Assembly (NCBI RefSeq): GCF_003386235.1
Contig: NZ_QRDZ01000020.1
Coordinates: forward strand, 62,291-126,290
DNA from: Cohnella phaseoli
GTDB lineage: Bacteria; Bacillota; Bacilli; Paenibacillales; Paenibacillaceae
DNA: 64,000 nucleotides
Direction: 5' to 3'
The notes beneath the pieces are model-generated. The model saw only the letters and a list, made by a program, of their open reading frames with translations, ran no database searches and had not been told where the DNA came from. This document shows, piece by piece, positions 1 through 8,878 of the stretch. The translations under genes and the position numbers were made by a program. Position 1 is the first letter of the stretch; each line of letters begins with the position of its first letter.

Positions 1-14
1 ACGAGAAAAGCTAG

Positions 15-67
15 AACATCAAAACACCTTATTCCGCCAAGACTCCGGAATAAGGTGTTTTGATGTT
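15..67 (-). terminator. Perfect long hairpin, terminator-like (copy 1)
   Basis: Two 22-nt arms (15-36 and 46-67) are perfect inverted repeats around a 9-nt loop. The hairpin lies 7 bases beyond the stop of the dioxygenase remnant on the minus strand, with a short T-rich stretch after it. The same hairpin with identical arms and loop recurs at 10664-10716, behind the intact dioxygenase gene. It probably now serves as the 3' end of the GH2 transcript. Confidence 0.75.
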
Positions 68-74
68 AAGCCGC

Positions 75-195
75 TTAGTTCTTCCGGAACAGCTCCGGAA
101 AAGCCTCTCCTACGAACAGATTTCCGTCGGCTCCGCCCAGCAGGCCCACGTTCATGTGGCCGTCGTCGCCGCGCGTGCCGGCATCCCGCTTGTTT
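75..195 (-). pseudogene. 3' remnant of a phytanoyl-CoA dioxygenase gene
   Basis: On the minus strand this stretch encodes a C-terminal tail ending in GEAFPELFRKN and a TAA stop. It is nearly identical to the tail of the intact dioxygenase at 10724-11557. The match starts around base 3, includes the terminator, is almost exact to about base 110, then shows scattered substitutions and one extra codon. It stops at about 183-195, directly against the stop codon of the GH2 gene. No start codon or catalytic residues remain. I read it as a leftover from duplication or recombination in which GH2 sequence replaced the 5' part of a second dioxygenase gene. Confidence 0.75.
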
Positions 196-3100
196 TCAAT
201 CCTGGTCTGATGGCAAAAACCGGAATGCTTTCAAATCGAACCGACTGCCCGGCAAGAACATCAGCGTGACCGTCTGCGAACCCGAGACGCGTTCTCGCAA
301 CGCGAATTCCCGTTCGACGTAATTTTCGGAGGAGCCGAACTCGATGATTTGTTTCTGTTCTCCGTCGGAACCTTCGAACAAGAGATGGATTGTGTTCTGG
401 TCGAGCGAGGAGCGCCCGCAGAGGACGAGCTTTGTGCTGCCGCTTTCCCCGAAGTCCAAGTTGCGATACACGAGGGAGACGTTATTGCCGATGTTCTCGA
501 TGGCGTCTGCCGCGATCGTGAAGGAATCCCCGTAAATCTGATCGTGATCGAGCGCGTTCAGCCGTTCATAAGCCTTGAGCACCCGCTCAAACCGGAAGCC
601 TTTCAGATGGATTTTGCGGCGCAGGACGAAGCTGAGCGTGGTCACGCCTTTCAGACGTTTCGGCAGGCGGTACGTTTCCTCCTGGTAGACATTCCAGCGC
701 GAAGGCTTCTGATAGGTAACCTGAGTCAGCAAGGCGGCGTCCTCTTCTCCAGGGATGCCTTCCCAGATTTCCATCGGGAACCGCTCACCGTCCAGAGAGA
801 AGATCGGCAAGCTAATGACGTCCGCGCCGACGGGCCCGAAGTCCACGTTTTCGAAGCAAATCCGGCTTTCCCCATCCCTCGCCGTCGCGATACCCCGTTC
901 GTTGCCGTTCGTCAGGTTCCGGCTCGTGCCGCTGTGATAGCCGGCGGAGACGAATTCGTACGGGTTCAGATAGGCTTTCCCCAAACCTTCAATATGGAAT
1001 TCCATGATTGAATAGAGGCGGACGCGGTCGGCTCCGTTGCGCGTGCCGCAGCGGACATAGACGTCGCCGTCCCCCAAGGCAGAGAGGACGGCTTCCTGCC
1101 CGTTCGCTTCCAGGGCGGCAATGTTGGAGTCTATGCCGGCTGCGTTAGTGACCCTCCATTCGACTTCCGCATAGGTGGCGTCGCTGGGATGAATGCGGAC
1201 GCGCACGGGCAAAGAGCGGCGCTCCGCATCCAGCCGATTGCCCTCCGGACAGACGATTTCCAGCTTGCGGACGGGAATTTCGCCCGCCCGATCGCCGAGC
1301 GATTCCTGCCCGGGATGTGGATCTGCGGTCCAGGCGTACAGCGAGCAGACCCCTTCTTCTCCGCCGTTCCCGAGCCGCTGAGGCTTAACGGTCGTCAGGA
1401 CCAGCTCGGCAGGCTCTAGCCCCTGCGAATCCGCCCGAACGGTAATCCGGCCAGGCTCCGGATTGGCCGCGATCACGGCCAGCAGCTTGCCGCTGAACAT
1501 TCTGCGACTCACGTCTTTGTAAGAATCGTAGTCGGTGCTGTCCCCGTTGTCCAATCCGACTAACCGGCCAGCACCGTCTACGGTCACGGACACGCGGTTA
1601 TTGGCGTTCTCGACAGGACGTCCTTCCCGGTCGACGGCGGAAATTTCGATGAACGTGAGGTCCGAGCCGTCCGCCGCTATCTCCGTTCGATCCGGGGCGA
1701 GCATGAGCGCGGCCGCATCCCCGAAGGAGGAGCGAACCTTCTCCGCGACCTTACGGCCCTCTTCGTCGTACGCCACTGCGCGCAGAACGCCTTCGGAATA
1801 AGGGATCCGCCAATCGCCGACCAACCTTTGCCCGTGCGCGTGGTCGATGCGAAAAATGCCGAGCGAAGCGTCGTTAAAGAACAATTCGACGGTTGGCGAG
1901 TTGGAGCACACCCGGACGTCGATCATCTGTCCTTCCGAGAAGTCCCAGTAGGGGAAAACATGAACCATCGGCTTCACGCGGTAATCGGTCCATTCGGCTT
2001 GGTAAATATAGTACGAGTCCTTCTTGAAGCCTGCGGTGTCGAGCTGCCCGAAATACGAGTTCTTCGTATGGTAAGGGGTCGGTTCCCCGATGTAATCGAA
2101 GCCGCTCCACAGGAACTGCCCTAGCGAGTAGGCCGCGTCCCGGTCGGCGATAATGCATCTTTCCGTACTCTTCGCGCCCCAACTCGTGGAGCTGTTGCCC
2201 AGCGAGGAGCATTGTTCGTCGTCATCCGCGAGCACGGATTGGGACAACGGGAAATGGTAGACGCCTCGGCTTTGTACGGTGGAGGAAGTTTCGCTGCCGT
2301 AGATGACCCAGTCCGGATGCTGCCCGTGATGGAGATCGTAATATTTCTCCCCGTAGTTGTAGCCGGCCAGCTTCACCAGATCGGCGCACTTCTGCGCGTT
2401 CTCCCAGGGCATATAGTTCGAGCCGATCGTCACGCGCGCGTTGCCACTGGGGTCGTGGGCCAGCACTTCGTCCCGCAGCCGCTTCGTCCATTCCAGCCCG
2501 CTTTCGTCGGCATGGGTATCGTAAATCTCGTTGCCGATGCTCCACAGGATGAGGCTCGGGTGGTTCCGGTCGCGCCGCACCCAGCTGGCGACGTCCTTGC
2601 GCCACCATTCGGGGAAAAAACGAGCGTAGTCGAACTCCGTCTTCTTCCGTTCCCACATGTCGAAGGCTTCCGATACGATCAGCACGCCCATTTCGTCCGC
2701 CAGCTCCATCAGTTCGACCGCGGGCATGTTATGCGCGGTGCGGATCGCGTTGACCCCCATCTCCTGCAGCAGGGAGAGCTGCCTCCGCAAAGCAGCCTTG
2801 TTGACGGCGGCGCCCAGGCAGCCCAGGTCGTGGTGCTGGCAGACGCCGTAAAGCTTCACGTGCCGGCCGTTCAGGAAGAAACCCCTCTCGCTGTCGAACG
2901 CCAACGCGCGTAAGCCGAAGATTTGGCTTTCCTCATCGGTTGACGTGCCGTCCGCGGCTCGAAGCTCCGTTGCCAGCCGATAGCAATAGGGCCGTTCAAT
3001 GTCCCACAGCTCGGGTTGTTCCACCCGCAGAACGGCGGGAACGCGAACGGTCACCCCTTCCTGCGCGGCAGGGACGGGCGTCTCGGACATGGCCGCGAGG

Positions 3101-3696
3101 TTGCCTTCACGGTCGAGCACGCGGTGGCGAAGCGTCAACCCGGCCGCCGCCGAGGCGCCGAACGCGACTTCCGTTTCCGTTTCGATCCGCCAGGCGCCGC
3201 CGGTATCCGGCTCGGCGGAGATATAGATGCCGTCCGCCGCCAGGTGCGTGTCCGTATAGGTTTTGAGCCACACGCTCCGATAGATGCCCGCGCCGGAATA
3301 CCAGCGGGAATTGGGCGCTTCGTGCACGACGCGGACGACAACCATGTTGTCCCCGGCCCGAAGGAACGGAGTGATTTCGAATTCGAAGGTGGAGTAGCCG
3401 TATTTCCACGTTCCCGCCTCTTGTCCGTTGACGTAGAGGGTGGAGTCCATGTATGCGCCTTCAAACCGGAGCGAGAAGCGGGTGCCCGGAGACATCTCGT
3501 CCTTCGTCATCGTCCACGTTTTGCGGTACCAGCCTTCCCCGTTTTCGTAGAGGCTGCGGGCATCGTAGATCAACCAGTCGTGCGGCAAGACGACCGGCGT
3601 CCAGGCCGTGTCGCCGGATAGAACCGCTTCGTACCCGGTACGGAGCGGGTGTGTGGAAAAAGACCAATCGTCGTTGAACATGCGCTTTCTGCTCAT
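196..3696 (-). CDS. Glycoside hydrolase family 2, beta-galactosidase-like, cytoplasmic
   Basis: The 1166-residue protein has the GH2 order: an N-terminal sugar-binding jelly roll (about 1-150), an Ig-like sandwich (about 160-265) and a TIM barrel (about 270-600). The barrel carries the acid/base motif SIGNE (Glu390) and a probable nucleophile in YGSETS (Glu469). The region after about 620 resembles the DUF4982 and invasin/Ig-like modules seen in long GH2 enzymes, followed by extra beta domains. There is no signal peptide, so it should act in the cytoplasm on imported oligosaccharides. GH2 covers beta-galactosidases, beta-glucuronidases and beta-mannosidases, and I cannot fix the substrate. 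It follows the AraC gene on the same strand and is probably cotranscribed with it. Its stop codon abuts the dioxygenase remnant. Confidence 0.9.
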   Translation of the reverse strand: MSRKRMFNDDWSFSTHPLRTGYEAVLSGDTAWTPVVLPHDWLIYDARSLYENGEGWYRKTWTMTKDEMSPGTRFSLRFEGAYMDSTLYVNGQEAGTWKYGYSTFEFEITPFLRAGDNMVVVRVVHEAPNSRWYSGAGIYRSVWLKTYTDTHLAADGIYISAEPDTGGAWRIETETEVAFGASAAAGLTLRHRVLDREGNLAAMSETPVPAAQEGVTVRVPAVLRVEQPELWDIERPYCYRLATELRAADGTSTDEESQIFGLRALAFDSERGFFLNGRHVKLYGVCQHHDLGCLGAAVNKAALRRQLSLLQEMGVNAIRTAHNMPAVELMELADEMGVLIVSEAFDMWERKKTEFDYARFFPEWWRKDVASWVRRDRNHPSLILWSIGNEIYDTHADESGLEWTKRLRDEVLAHDPSGNARVTIGSNYMPWENAQKCADLVKLAGYNYGEKYYDLHHGQHPDWVIYGSETSSTVQSRGVYHFPLSQSVLADDDEQCSSLGNSSTSWGAKSTERCIIADRDAAYSLGQFLWSGFDYIGEPTPYHTKNSYFGQLDTAGFKKDSYYIYQAEWTDYRVKPMVHVFPYWDFSEGQMIDVRVCSNSPTVELFFNDASLGIFRIDHAHGQRLVGDWRIPYSEGVLRAVAYDEEGRKVAEKVRSSFGDAAALMLAPDRTEIAADGSDLTFIEISAVDREGRPVENANNRVSVTVDGAGRLVGLDNGDSTDYDSYKDVSRRMFSGKLLAVIAANPEPGRITVRADSQGLEPAELVLTTVKPQRLGNGGEEGVCSLYAWTADPHPGQESLGDRAGEIPVRKLEIVCPEGNRLDAERRSLPVRVRIHPSDATYAEVEWRVTNAAGIDSNIAALEANGQEAVLSALGDGDVYVRCGTRNGADRVRLYSIMEFHIEGLGKAYLNPYEFVSAGYHSGTSRNLTNGNERGIATARDGESRICFENVDFGPVGADVISLPIFSLDGERFPMEIWEGIPGEEDAALLTQVTYQKPSRWNVYQEETYRLPKRLKGVTTLSFVLRRKIHLKGFRFERVLKAYERLNALDHDQIYGDSFTIAADAIENIGNNVSLVYRNLDFGESGSTKLVLCGRSSLDQNTIHLLFEGSDGEQKQIIEFGSSENYVEREFALRERVSGSQTVTLMFLPGSRFDLKAFRFLPSDQD

Positions 3697-3736
3697 CTTC
3701 AGCAGGCTCCTTTACGGACGGAATAGGCGGGAGAAC

Positions 3737-4531
3737 TCAGCCGCTCTGGCACTTGAACACGGTCGAAGGGGGGTAGCCTTTGACCGATTTGAACACATTG
3801 CTGAAATACGAAATGTCGCGAAATCCGCATCGTTCGGCAACCTGCGTGACGGAGAACCCGCCGGTGGACAGCAGCATTTCCGCATGGTTGATCCGGATCA
3901 TGTTCAAATGCTCCTTGAAGGAATAGCCCATGTTTTTTTTGAACAATTTCCCCAGGTATACCGGATGGAGGCCCACAATCTCGGCCATTCCGGCCAAATC
4001 CAGCTCTTCCGCATAGTGTTCGGCGACGTACACGAGTACTTGATTCACCCGTTGGTCGGCTCTCGCGGAATCGCGTCTGATGTTCGACAGCAGCCGATGG
4101 AGAATCAGCATGAACAACGCACGGGCCTGCATGAGGTATCCGGGCTGTCTACTCATCCAGACGTGAGTGAATTGCTTGAAATAACCGATCAGTTCGTTCG
4201 TGATGACGTTTTTCGTCACGGTCTGGAGCGGGAGCGGTTCCGTGTTCTCGTTCGGGAGCCATTTGAAATTGAAGGCATAGGAGTGCGCTGGATTTTCCTT
4301 GAACGTATGCGCTTCGCGCACGCTCCCTACGGGAATGTAAACGACGTCTCCGGCTTCGACGGTGTGCTTGACGCCATTGACGTAATAATTGGACTTGCCT
4401 TCCACGACGAAGGTGAGATCGTGAAAGTCGATCGTTTGCTTAATGATTTCCCAGTTGGGAAAGCATCGCCTGTCCACGAAAAACACGACGTCCGGGATCA
4501 TATCCTGCAACCGTTCGAATTCCGTTTCCAA
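3737..4531 (-). CDS. AraC-family transcriptional regulator (cupin sensor)
   Basis: This regulator has an N-terminal cupin-like ligand-binding half (motifs around VEAGDVVYIPVGSVREAH) and a C-terminal pair of helix-turn-helix units. The second unit contains FRDISYFSNVFKSVKGYPPSTV, the usual AraC signature. A GTG at 4573 would give 278 residues, but a TTG at 4531 sits about 7 bases after a strong AGGAAGGTGAT ribosome site, so I prefer 264 residues. The gene lies about 40 bp upstream of GH2 on the same strand and diverges from the GH67 operon. It probably controls one or both. Confidence 0.85.
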   Translation of the reverse strand: METEFERLQDMIPDVVFFVDRRCFPNWEIIKQTIDFHDLTFVVEGKSNYYVNGVKHTVEAGDVVYIPVGSVREAHTFKENPAHSYAFNFKWLPNENTEPLPLQTVTKNVITNELIGYFKQFTHVWMSRQPGYLMQARALFMLILHRLLSNIRRDSARADQRVNQVLVYVAEHYAEELDLAGMAEIVGLHPVYLGKLFKKNMGYSFKEHLNMIRINHAEMLLSTGGFSVTQVAERCGFRDISYFSNVFKSVKGYPPSTVFKCQSG

Positions 4532-4671
4532 GGGGGGGATCACCTTCCTTGTCGCTTGAAGTCCCGAAGGCACTACGGGGGTGCAACTGGATTCATCTTA
4601 CCACCGGAGTCCCAAGAATTGAATCAGGATGTTTAATAATTACAAAAAATATCTAGTTGCTCTATGGATAG

Positions 4672-4685
4672 TGAAAACGCTTAAA
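4672..4685. promoter_or_regulatory. Catabolite-responsive element (cre) candidate
   Basis: TGAAAACGCTTAAA matches the CcpA operator consensus TGWAANCGNTNWCA with about one mismatch. It sits in the divergent AraC/GH67 intergenic region (4532-4820), 136 bases before the GH67 start. I saw no other clear feature in that region. The match is by eye only. Confidence 0.5.
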
Positions 4686-4820
4686 TCTATAATTTGAGCA
4701 AATGAATGATTTTTCCCTCGACCAAGATACCTTATTCCACTTGGGAATCCAAGAGTTTTCCGTGAATGTCTTTTTGTTTAGTGATTGAATTGTTGCAAGT
4801 TTGATTTGGAGGAAAATGAA

Positions 4821-6932
4821 TTGGAAAATGACAACAAGATCGTTCTGGAGTCGACAAGCCGAAACGGGAAGGGCGTGGGGGAAGGGTACAAAGCATGGCT
4901 GCGCTATCCGCCGCTGAATCTGAATCAAGCGAAAGAGTATGCTTCATGGTGCGGCGAAATCGTCATTGCCGCTTCGGAGCCGTCGGCTGTGCTGAAGAAT
5001 GCCTGCGAGGAGCTCGCGAACGGCATCGGATCGATGCTGGGCACAGCGCCCCAGATCGGCGGAAGCGGGAAGCTTCCGCGTTTTCTCCGAATTACGACGG
5101 GCGATCTCGCTGAATTGCAGGGAGCGATGGAGACGGCTGAACTTGAGGAGTTGGGAGAAGAAGGTTACGTGCTGAAGACCGTTCGGGAACCTGGACGGGA
5201 ATACATCGCGATTGCCGGGCGGACGGATCGGGGTGCGCTGTACGGGGCGTTCCATTTCCTTCGCCTGATGCAGACCGGCCAAAGCGTGAATGATCTCAGC
5301 GTGATTGAGAAGCCGGCCGCCAAACTCCGGATGATCGATCATTGGGACAACATGGACGGCAGCATCGAGCGGGGGTACGCGGGCCAATCGATTTTTTACC
5401 GCAATGGGAAGTTCATCATGGATCGTAAGCGCATTCGCGATTATGCTCGCATGATGGCGGCCGTCGGATTGAACGCGATCTCCATCAACAACGTGAACGT
5501 GCACGAGACAGAGACGCGTCTCATTACCCCCGAGCTGCTGCCTTCAGCAGCGGCGGCGGCCGATATATTCAGGGAGTATGGAGTCAGGCTTTTCCTAAGC
5601 GTGAACTTCGCCAGTCCGATTCCGTGCGGCGGGCTGACGACGGCCGATCCGCTCGATTCGGGGGTGAGACGATTCTGGGCGGAACGGGCTGCCGATGTGT
5701 ACCGCCACATTCCCGATTTCGGCGGCTTCCTGGTCAAAGCCGATTCGGAATTTCAGCCGGGACCGTTCACTTACGGACGCGACCATGCGGACGGGGCGAA
5801 TATGCTCGCAGAGGCGCTGCGTCTCTACGGCGGCATCGTAATCTGGCGCTGCTTCGTGTACGACTGCCTGCAAGACTGGCGAGACCGGAAGACCGACCGC
5901 GCCCGGGCCGCCTACGATCATTTTCGTCCGCTGGACGGCAAGTTCGCCGACAACGTCGTGCTGCAAATCAAGAACGGTCCGATGGACTTCCAGGTAAGGG
6001 AGCCCGCTTCTCCGCTTTTCGGGGGACTACGGCAGACGAACCAGATACTGGAACTGCAAATCACTCAAGAGTATACAGGGCAGCAGACGCATCTTTGTTT
6101 CCTGGTCCCGCAATGGAAGGAGGTCCTTGATTTCGACACTTATGCGTCAGGCGAAGGTTCGACAGTGGCGAAAGCGGCGACGGGCGAATTGTTCGACCGG
6201 CCGCTTGGCGGAATTGCAGGCGTATCCAATATCGGGGACGACTCCAATTGGACCGGTCATCTGCTGGCGCAAGCCAATTACTATGGATACGGCCGGTTGA
6301 TATGGCGCCCGGAGCTGACGGCGGAGCAGATTGCCGATGAATGGGTGCGGATCACGTTCGGACTCGATCCGGTCGTCGTCGCGACGATATGCCGCATGCT
6401 GCTCGATTCCTGGATCATCTACGAGAAATACACGTCGCCGCTCGGAGTCGGCTGGATGGTCAATCCCGGCCATCATTACGGCCCGAATGTCGACGGATAT
6501 GAATATTCGAAGTGGGGGACTTACCATTATGCCGACTGTCGCGGGGTAGGAGTAGATCGGACCGTTAAGACGGGCACCGGTTATACGGGACAGTATCACG
6601 ACGAGGTTGCCGCGCGCTTCGAAGCGATCGAGAGCTGTCCGGACGAACTGCTGCTTTTCTTCCACCACGTGCCCTATACGCATGTGTTGAAATCCGGCAA
6701 GACCGTCATACAGCACATATACGACACGCATTTTGAAGGCGCCGAGCAGGCGGACAAACTGGTGGACGCCTGGCGCGGCTTACAAGGCAAAATAGATGAA
6801 GCTCGTTATGAGAGCGCGCTGAGTCGTTTGCAAGAGCAATCGAAGCATGCCAAGGAATGGCGGGACGTTGTAAACAGCTATTTCTTGCGCAAGTCGGGTA
6901 TTGACGACGAGCAAGGCAGAACAATCTACTAG
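4821..6932 (+). CDS. aguA: GH67 alpha-glucuronidase
   Basis: This enzyme removes 4-O-methyl-glucuronic acid from the non-reducing end of aldouronic acids made from glucuronoxylan, inside the cell. GH67 hallmarks are GEGYKAWLRY near the N-terminus, IDHWDNMDGSIERGYAG, the acid KADSEFQPGP (Glu310), PMDFQ (Asp389) and QEYTGQ (Glu417). The 28-residue spacing of the last two matches that known for the family's catalytic pair. A TTG at 4821 lies 8 bases after GGAGG and gives 703 residues, the usual family size; an ATG at 4785 lacks a ribosome site. No signal peptide is present. It heads an operon with two permeases and a binding protein, like the aldouronate-utilisation cluster described in Paenibacillus sp. 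JDR-2. Confidence 0.95.
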   Translation: MENDNKIVLESTSRNGKGVGEGYKAWLRYPPLNLNQAKEYASWCGEIVIAASEPSAVLKNACEELANGIGSMLGTAPQIGGSGKLPRFLRITTGDLAELQGAMETAELEELGEEGYVLKTVREPGREYIAIAGRTDRGALYGAFHFLRLMQTGQSVNDLSVIEKPAAKLRMIDHWDNMDGSIERGYAGQSIFYRNGKFIMDRKRIRDYARMMAAVGLNAISINNVNVHETETRLITPELLPSAAAAADIFREYGVRLFLSVNFASPIPCGGLTTADPLDSGVRRFWAERAADVYRHIPDFGGFLVKADSEFQPGPFTYGRDHADGANMLAEALRLYGGIVIWRCFVYDCLQDWRDRKTDRARAAYDHFRPLDGKFADNVVLQIKNGPMDFQVREPASPLFGGLRQTNQILELQITQEYTGQQTHLCFLVPQWKEVLDFDTYASGEGSTVAKAATGELFDRPLGGIAGVSNIGDDSNWTGHLLAQANYYGYGRLIWRPELTAEQIADEWVRITFGLDPVVVATICRMLLDSWIIYEKYTSPLGVGWMVNPGHHYGPNVDGYEYSKWGTYHYADCRGVGVDRTVKTGTGYTGQYHDEVAARFEAIESCPDELLLFFHHVPYTHVLKSGKTVIQHIYDTHFEGAEQADKLVDAWRGLQGKIDEARYESALSRLQEQSKHAKEWRDVVNSYFLRKSGIDDEQGRTIY

Positions 6933-6984
6933 ACGGGGGGAGAACAAAGGATATGGAAAAGAATGCGTGTAGGGCGGTGAGGCT

Positions 6985-7914
6985 TTGGCTGCTGCAGTGA
7001 GAAGCAAATCGCTCGGATATTTGAAACGATATTGGGTTCTCTATGCAATGTTGCTCCTGCCGGTATCCTTTTTTATCATTTTCCGTTACATCCCGATGAA
7101 TTACATTCAAATCGCTTTCAAGGATTACAGCATTGTCAAGAGTCCGATGGAAATGGAATGGGCGGCAAATCACGGGTTCGAATATTTTATCAAGGCTTTT
7201 TCCAATCGCGATTTCCTTTACGCTCTGAGAAACACTCTTCTTCTTAACTTACTGGACTTGGTATTCGGCTTCCCAGCGCCGATTATATTGGCCATCATCT
7301 TTAATGAACTCGCCTTCAAGCGGTTTAAGAAGTTTACCCAGACGGTTGCCTATATGCCGCACTTTTTGTCATGGATCATCGTTGCAGGCATGGCGCTTCA
7401 ACTTTTTGCGCCTAGCTCGGGTCTCGTCAATATCATGCTGAACAAGCTGGGGTTTGAATCCATTCCGTTCCTGAACGACTCCATGAATTGGGTGATCACC
7501 TACGTTGCGCTGGGCATATGGAAGAGCGTCGGTTGGGGCACCATTCTCTATTTGGCAGCGATTGCAGGGATTAACCCGGAGCTTTACGAGGCTGCTTCCG
7601 TGGACGGGGCGGGACGCATGCGAAATATTTGGCACATTACGCTGCCGGGATTGCGTTCTACCATCATCGTATTGCTCATTCTAAACCTTGGTCATATTCT
7701 CGGCAGCGAATTCGACAGACCGTTTGCGCTTGCCAACAAGCTGGTGACGGATGTTTCGAACGTGATCTCGATATTCGTTTACAACTATGGGATTCGAGGT
7801 TTGCAATTCTCACTATCGACTGCCGTCGGTTTGTTCCAATCCGTCGTTGGCGTCATTTTCCTGTTCGGGGCAAACGCCTTGGCCAAAAAATTCGGCGAAC
7901 GCGGCATCTGGTAG
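6985..7914 (+). CDS. Sugar ABC transporter permease, LplB type
   Basis: A membrane protein of about 309 residues with six predicted transmembrane segments. It has the permease EAA loop toward the C-terminus (ELYEAASVDGAGRMRNIWHITLPGL), which contacts the ATPase. The family (LplB, CUT1) forms heterodimeric channels for oligosaccharides. The likely start is a TTG at 6985 after GGTGAGG; a GTG at 6997 is possible. It lies 52 bp after the GH67 gene and 12 bp before the partner permease. With the lipoprotein at 8879 it should import aldouronic acids. No ATPase gene is nearby. Confidence 0.92.
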   Translation: MAAAVRSKSLGYLKRYWVLYAMLLLPVSFFIIFRYIPMNYIQIAFKDYSIVKSPMEMEWAANHGFEYFIKAFSNRDFLYALRNTLLLNLLDLVFGFPAPIILAIIFNELAFKRFKKFTQTVAYMPHFLSWIIVAGMALQLFAPSSGLVNIMLNKLGFESIPFLNDSMNWVITYVALGIWKSVGWGTILYLAAIAGINPELYEAASVDGAGRMRNIWHITLPGLRSTIIVLLILNLGHILGSEFDRPFALANKLVTDVSNVISIFVYNYGIRGLQFSLSTAVGLFQSVVGVIFLFGANALAKKFGERGIW

Positions 7915-7926
7915 GGAGGGGAATCT

Positions 7927-8796
7927 ATGATTAAATCAAAAAGCACCAAATTAGGGGATTGGATCATCGTTTTCATTTGCGTGTTGGTGATTCTGGCCTG
8001 TCTCCTGCCGTTTTTGAACATTGTGGCGCGATCCTTAAGCTCTGCGGAAGCCATGGTGAAGAATCAAGTTTTGCTTTTGCCGGTGGATCTGAATTTCAAG
8101 GCTTACACAGCCGTACTCGGAGATTCCAAAGTCACATGGGCGTTAGTATGGACAGCGATCCTGACGGTTGTCACGACGATTTGGTGTATGTTCATGACGA
8201 TTCTGTGCGCATACCCGCTTATCTATGACAACCTGAAGGGCAAGAAATTTATTCTGGCGCTCATTCTCTTTACGATGTATTTCAATGCAGGCATCATCCC
8301 AACCTATTTGCTTTTGAAAGGGCTGCACTTGCTGAATAATCCTTTGGTTCTGATTTTGCCGGGCAGCATCAGCGTATTCAACGTCATCATCATGCGCAGC
8401 TTCTTCTTCGGCATTCCCGAGAGCCTCAAAGAATCCGCCGAGCTGGACGGAGCGGGACCCTTCAAAGTCCTGGTTAATGTCTATTTGCCGCTTTCCATGC
8501 CTGTGCTGGCAACGCTGTCGCTCTTCTATGCGGTTGGTCGCTGGAACGGGTTCTCGGATGCGTTGATGTTCATGAGCGACAGAACCTACTATCCCATCCA
8601 ATTGCTGCTCTTTAACATTCTCAATAGCATTACCAGCGTTGAGGTGGCCACGCAGGAGGGCTTTACCAGCCCGGGCTTGTCCGAATCCATTAAGTCTGCA
8701 ACCGTCGTGTTTGCAACTCTGCCGATTTTGCTCATTTACCCTTGGCTGCAGCGATACTTTATTTCCGGCGTTACGATCGGAGCCGTAAAAGGTTAA
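7927..8796 (+). CDS. Sugar ABC transporter permease, YtcP type
   Basis: This is the second permease subunit, 289 residues with six membrane spans. Its EAA loop reads SLKESAELDGAGPFKVLVNVYLPLS. It ends in TIGAVKG, typical of the YtcP/LplC group. The ATG follows a GGGAGGGG ribosome site. It is spaced 12 bp from the LplB-type gene, so the two are cotranscribed. An intercistronic hairpin and the binding-protein gene follow. Specificity for aldouronic acids is inferred from the adjacent GH67 gene. Confidence 0.92.
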   Translation: MIKSKSTKLGDWIIVFICVLVILACLLPFLNIVARSLSSAEAMVKNQVLLLPVDLNFKAYTAVLGDSKVTWALVWTAILTVVTTIWCMFMTILCAYPLIYDNLKGKKFILALILFTMYFNAGIIPTYLLLKGLHLLNNPLVLILPGSISVFNVIIMRSFFFGIPESLKESAELDGAGPFKVLVNVYLPLSMPVLATLSLFYAVGRWNGFSDALMFMSDRTYYPIQLLLFNILNSITSVEVATQEGFTSPGLSESIKSATVVFATLPILLIYPWLQRYFISGVTIGAVKG

Positions 8797-8825
8797 CGGC
8801 TTACCTGCGGTAAAAGTCGACAAAG

Positions 8826-8843
8826 TCGATTTTTATAAATCGA
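8826..8843 (+). other. Intercistronic hairpin before the binding-protein gene
   Basis: A 7-bp perfect stem (TCGATTT / AAATCGA) with a TTAT loop lies between the YtcP-type permease and the lipoprotein gene. No T-run follows. Its position suits an mRNA-stability or processing element that raises binding-protein expression; this is an inference. Confidence 0.35.
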
Positions 8844-8878
8844 GCAACAGGCACAAGCAAAAAAAAGGAGGATCTTAC

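Noticed and set aside
349..1011. Plus-strand frames over the GH2 gene, including 349-1011 and 2212-2913
   Set aside because: The GH2 protein on the minus strand has catalytic motifs and domain order; these are shadows.
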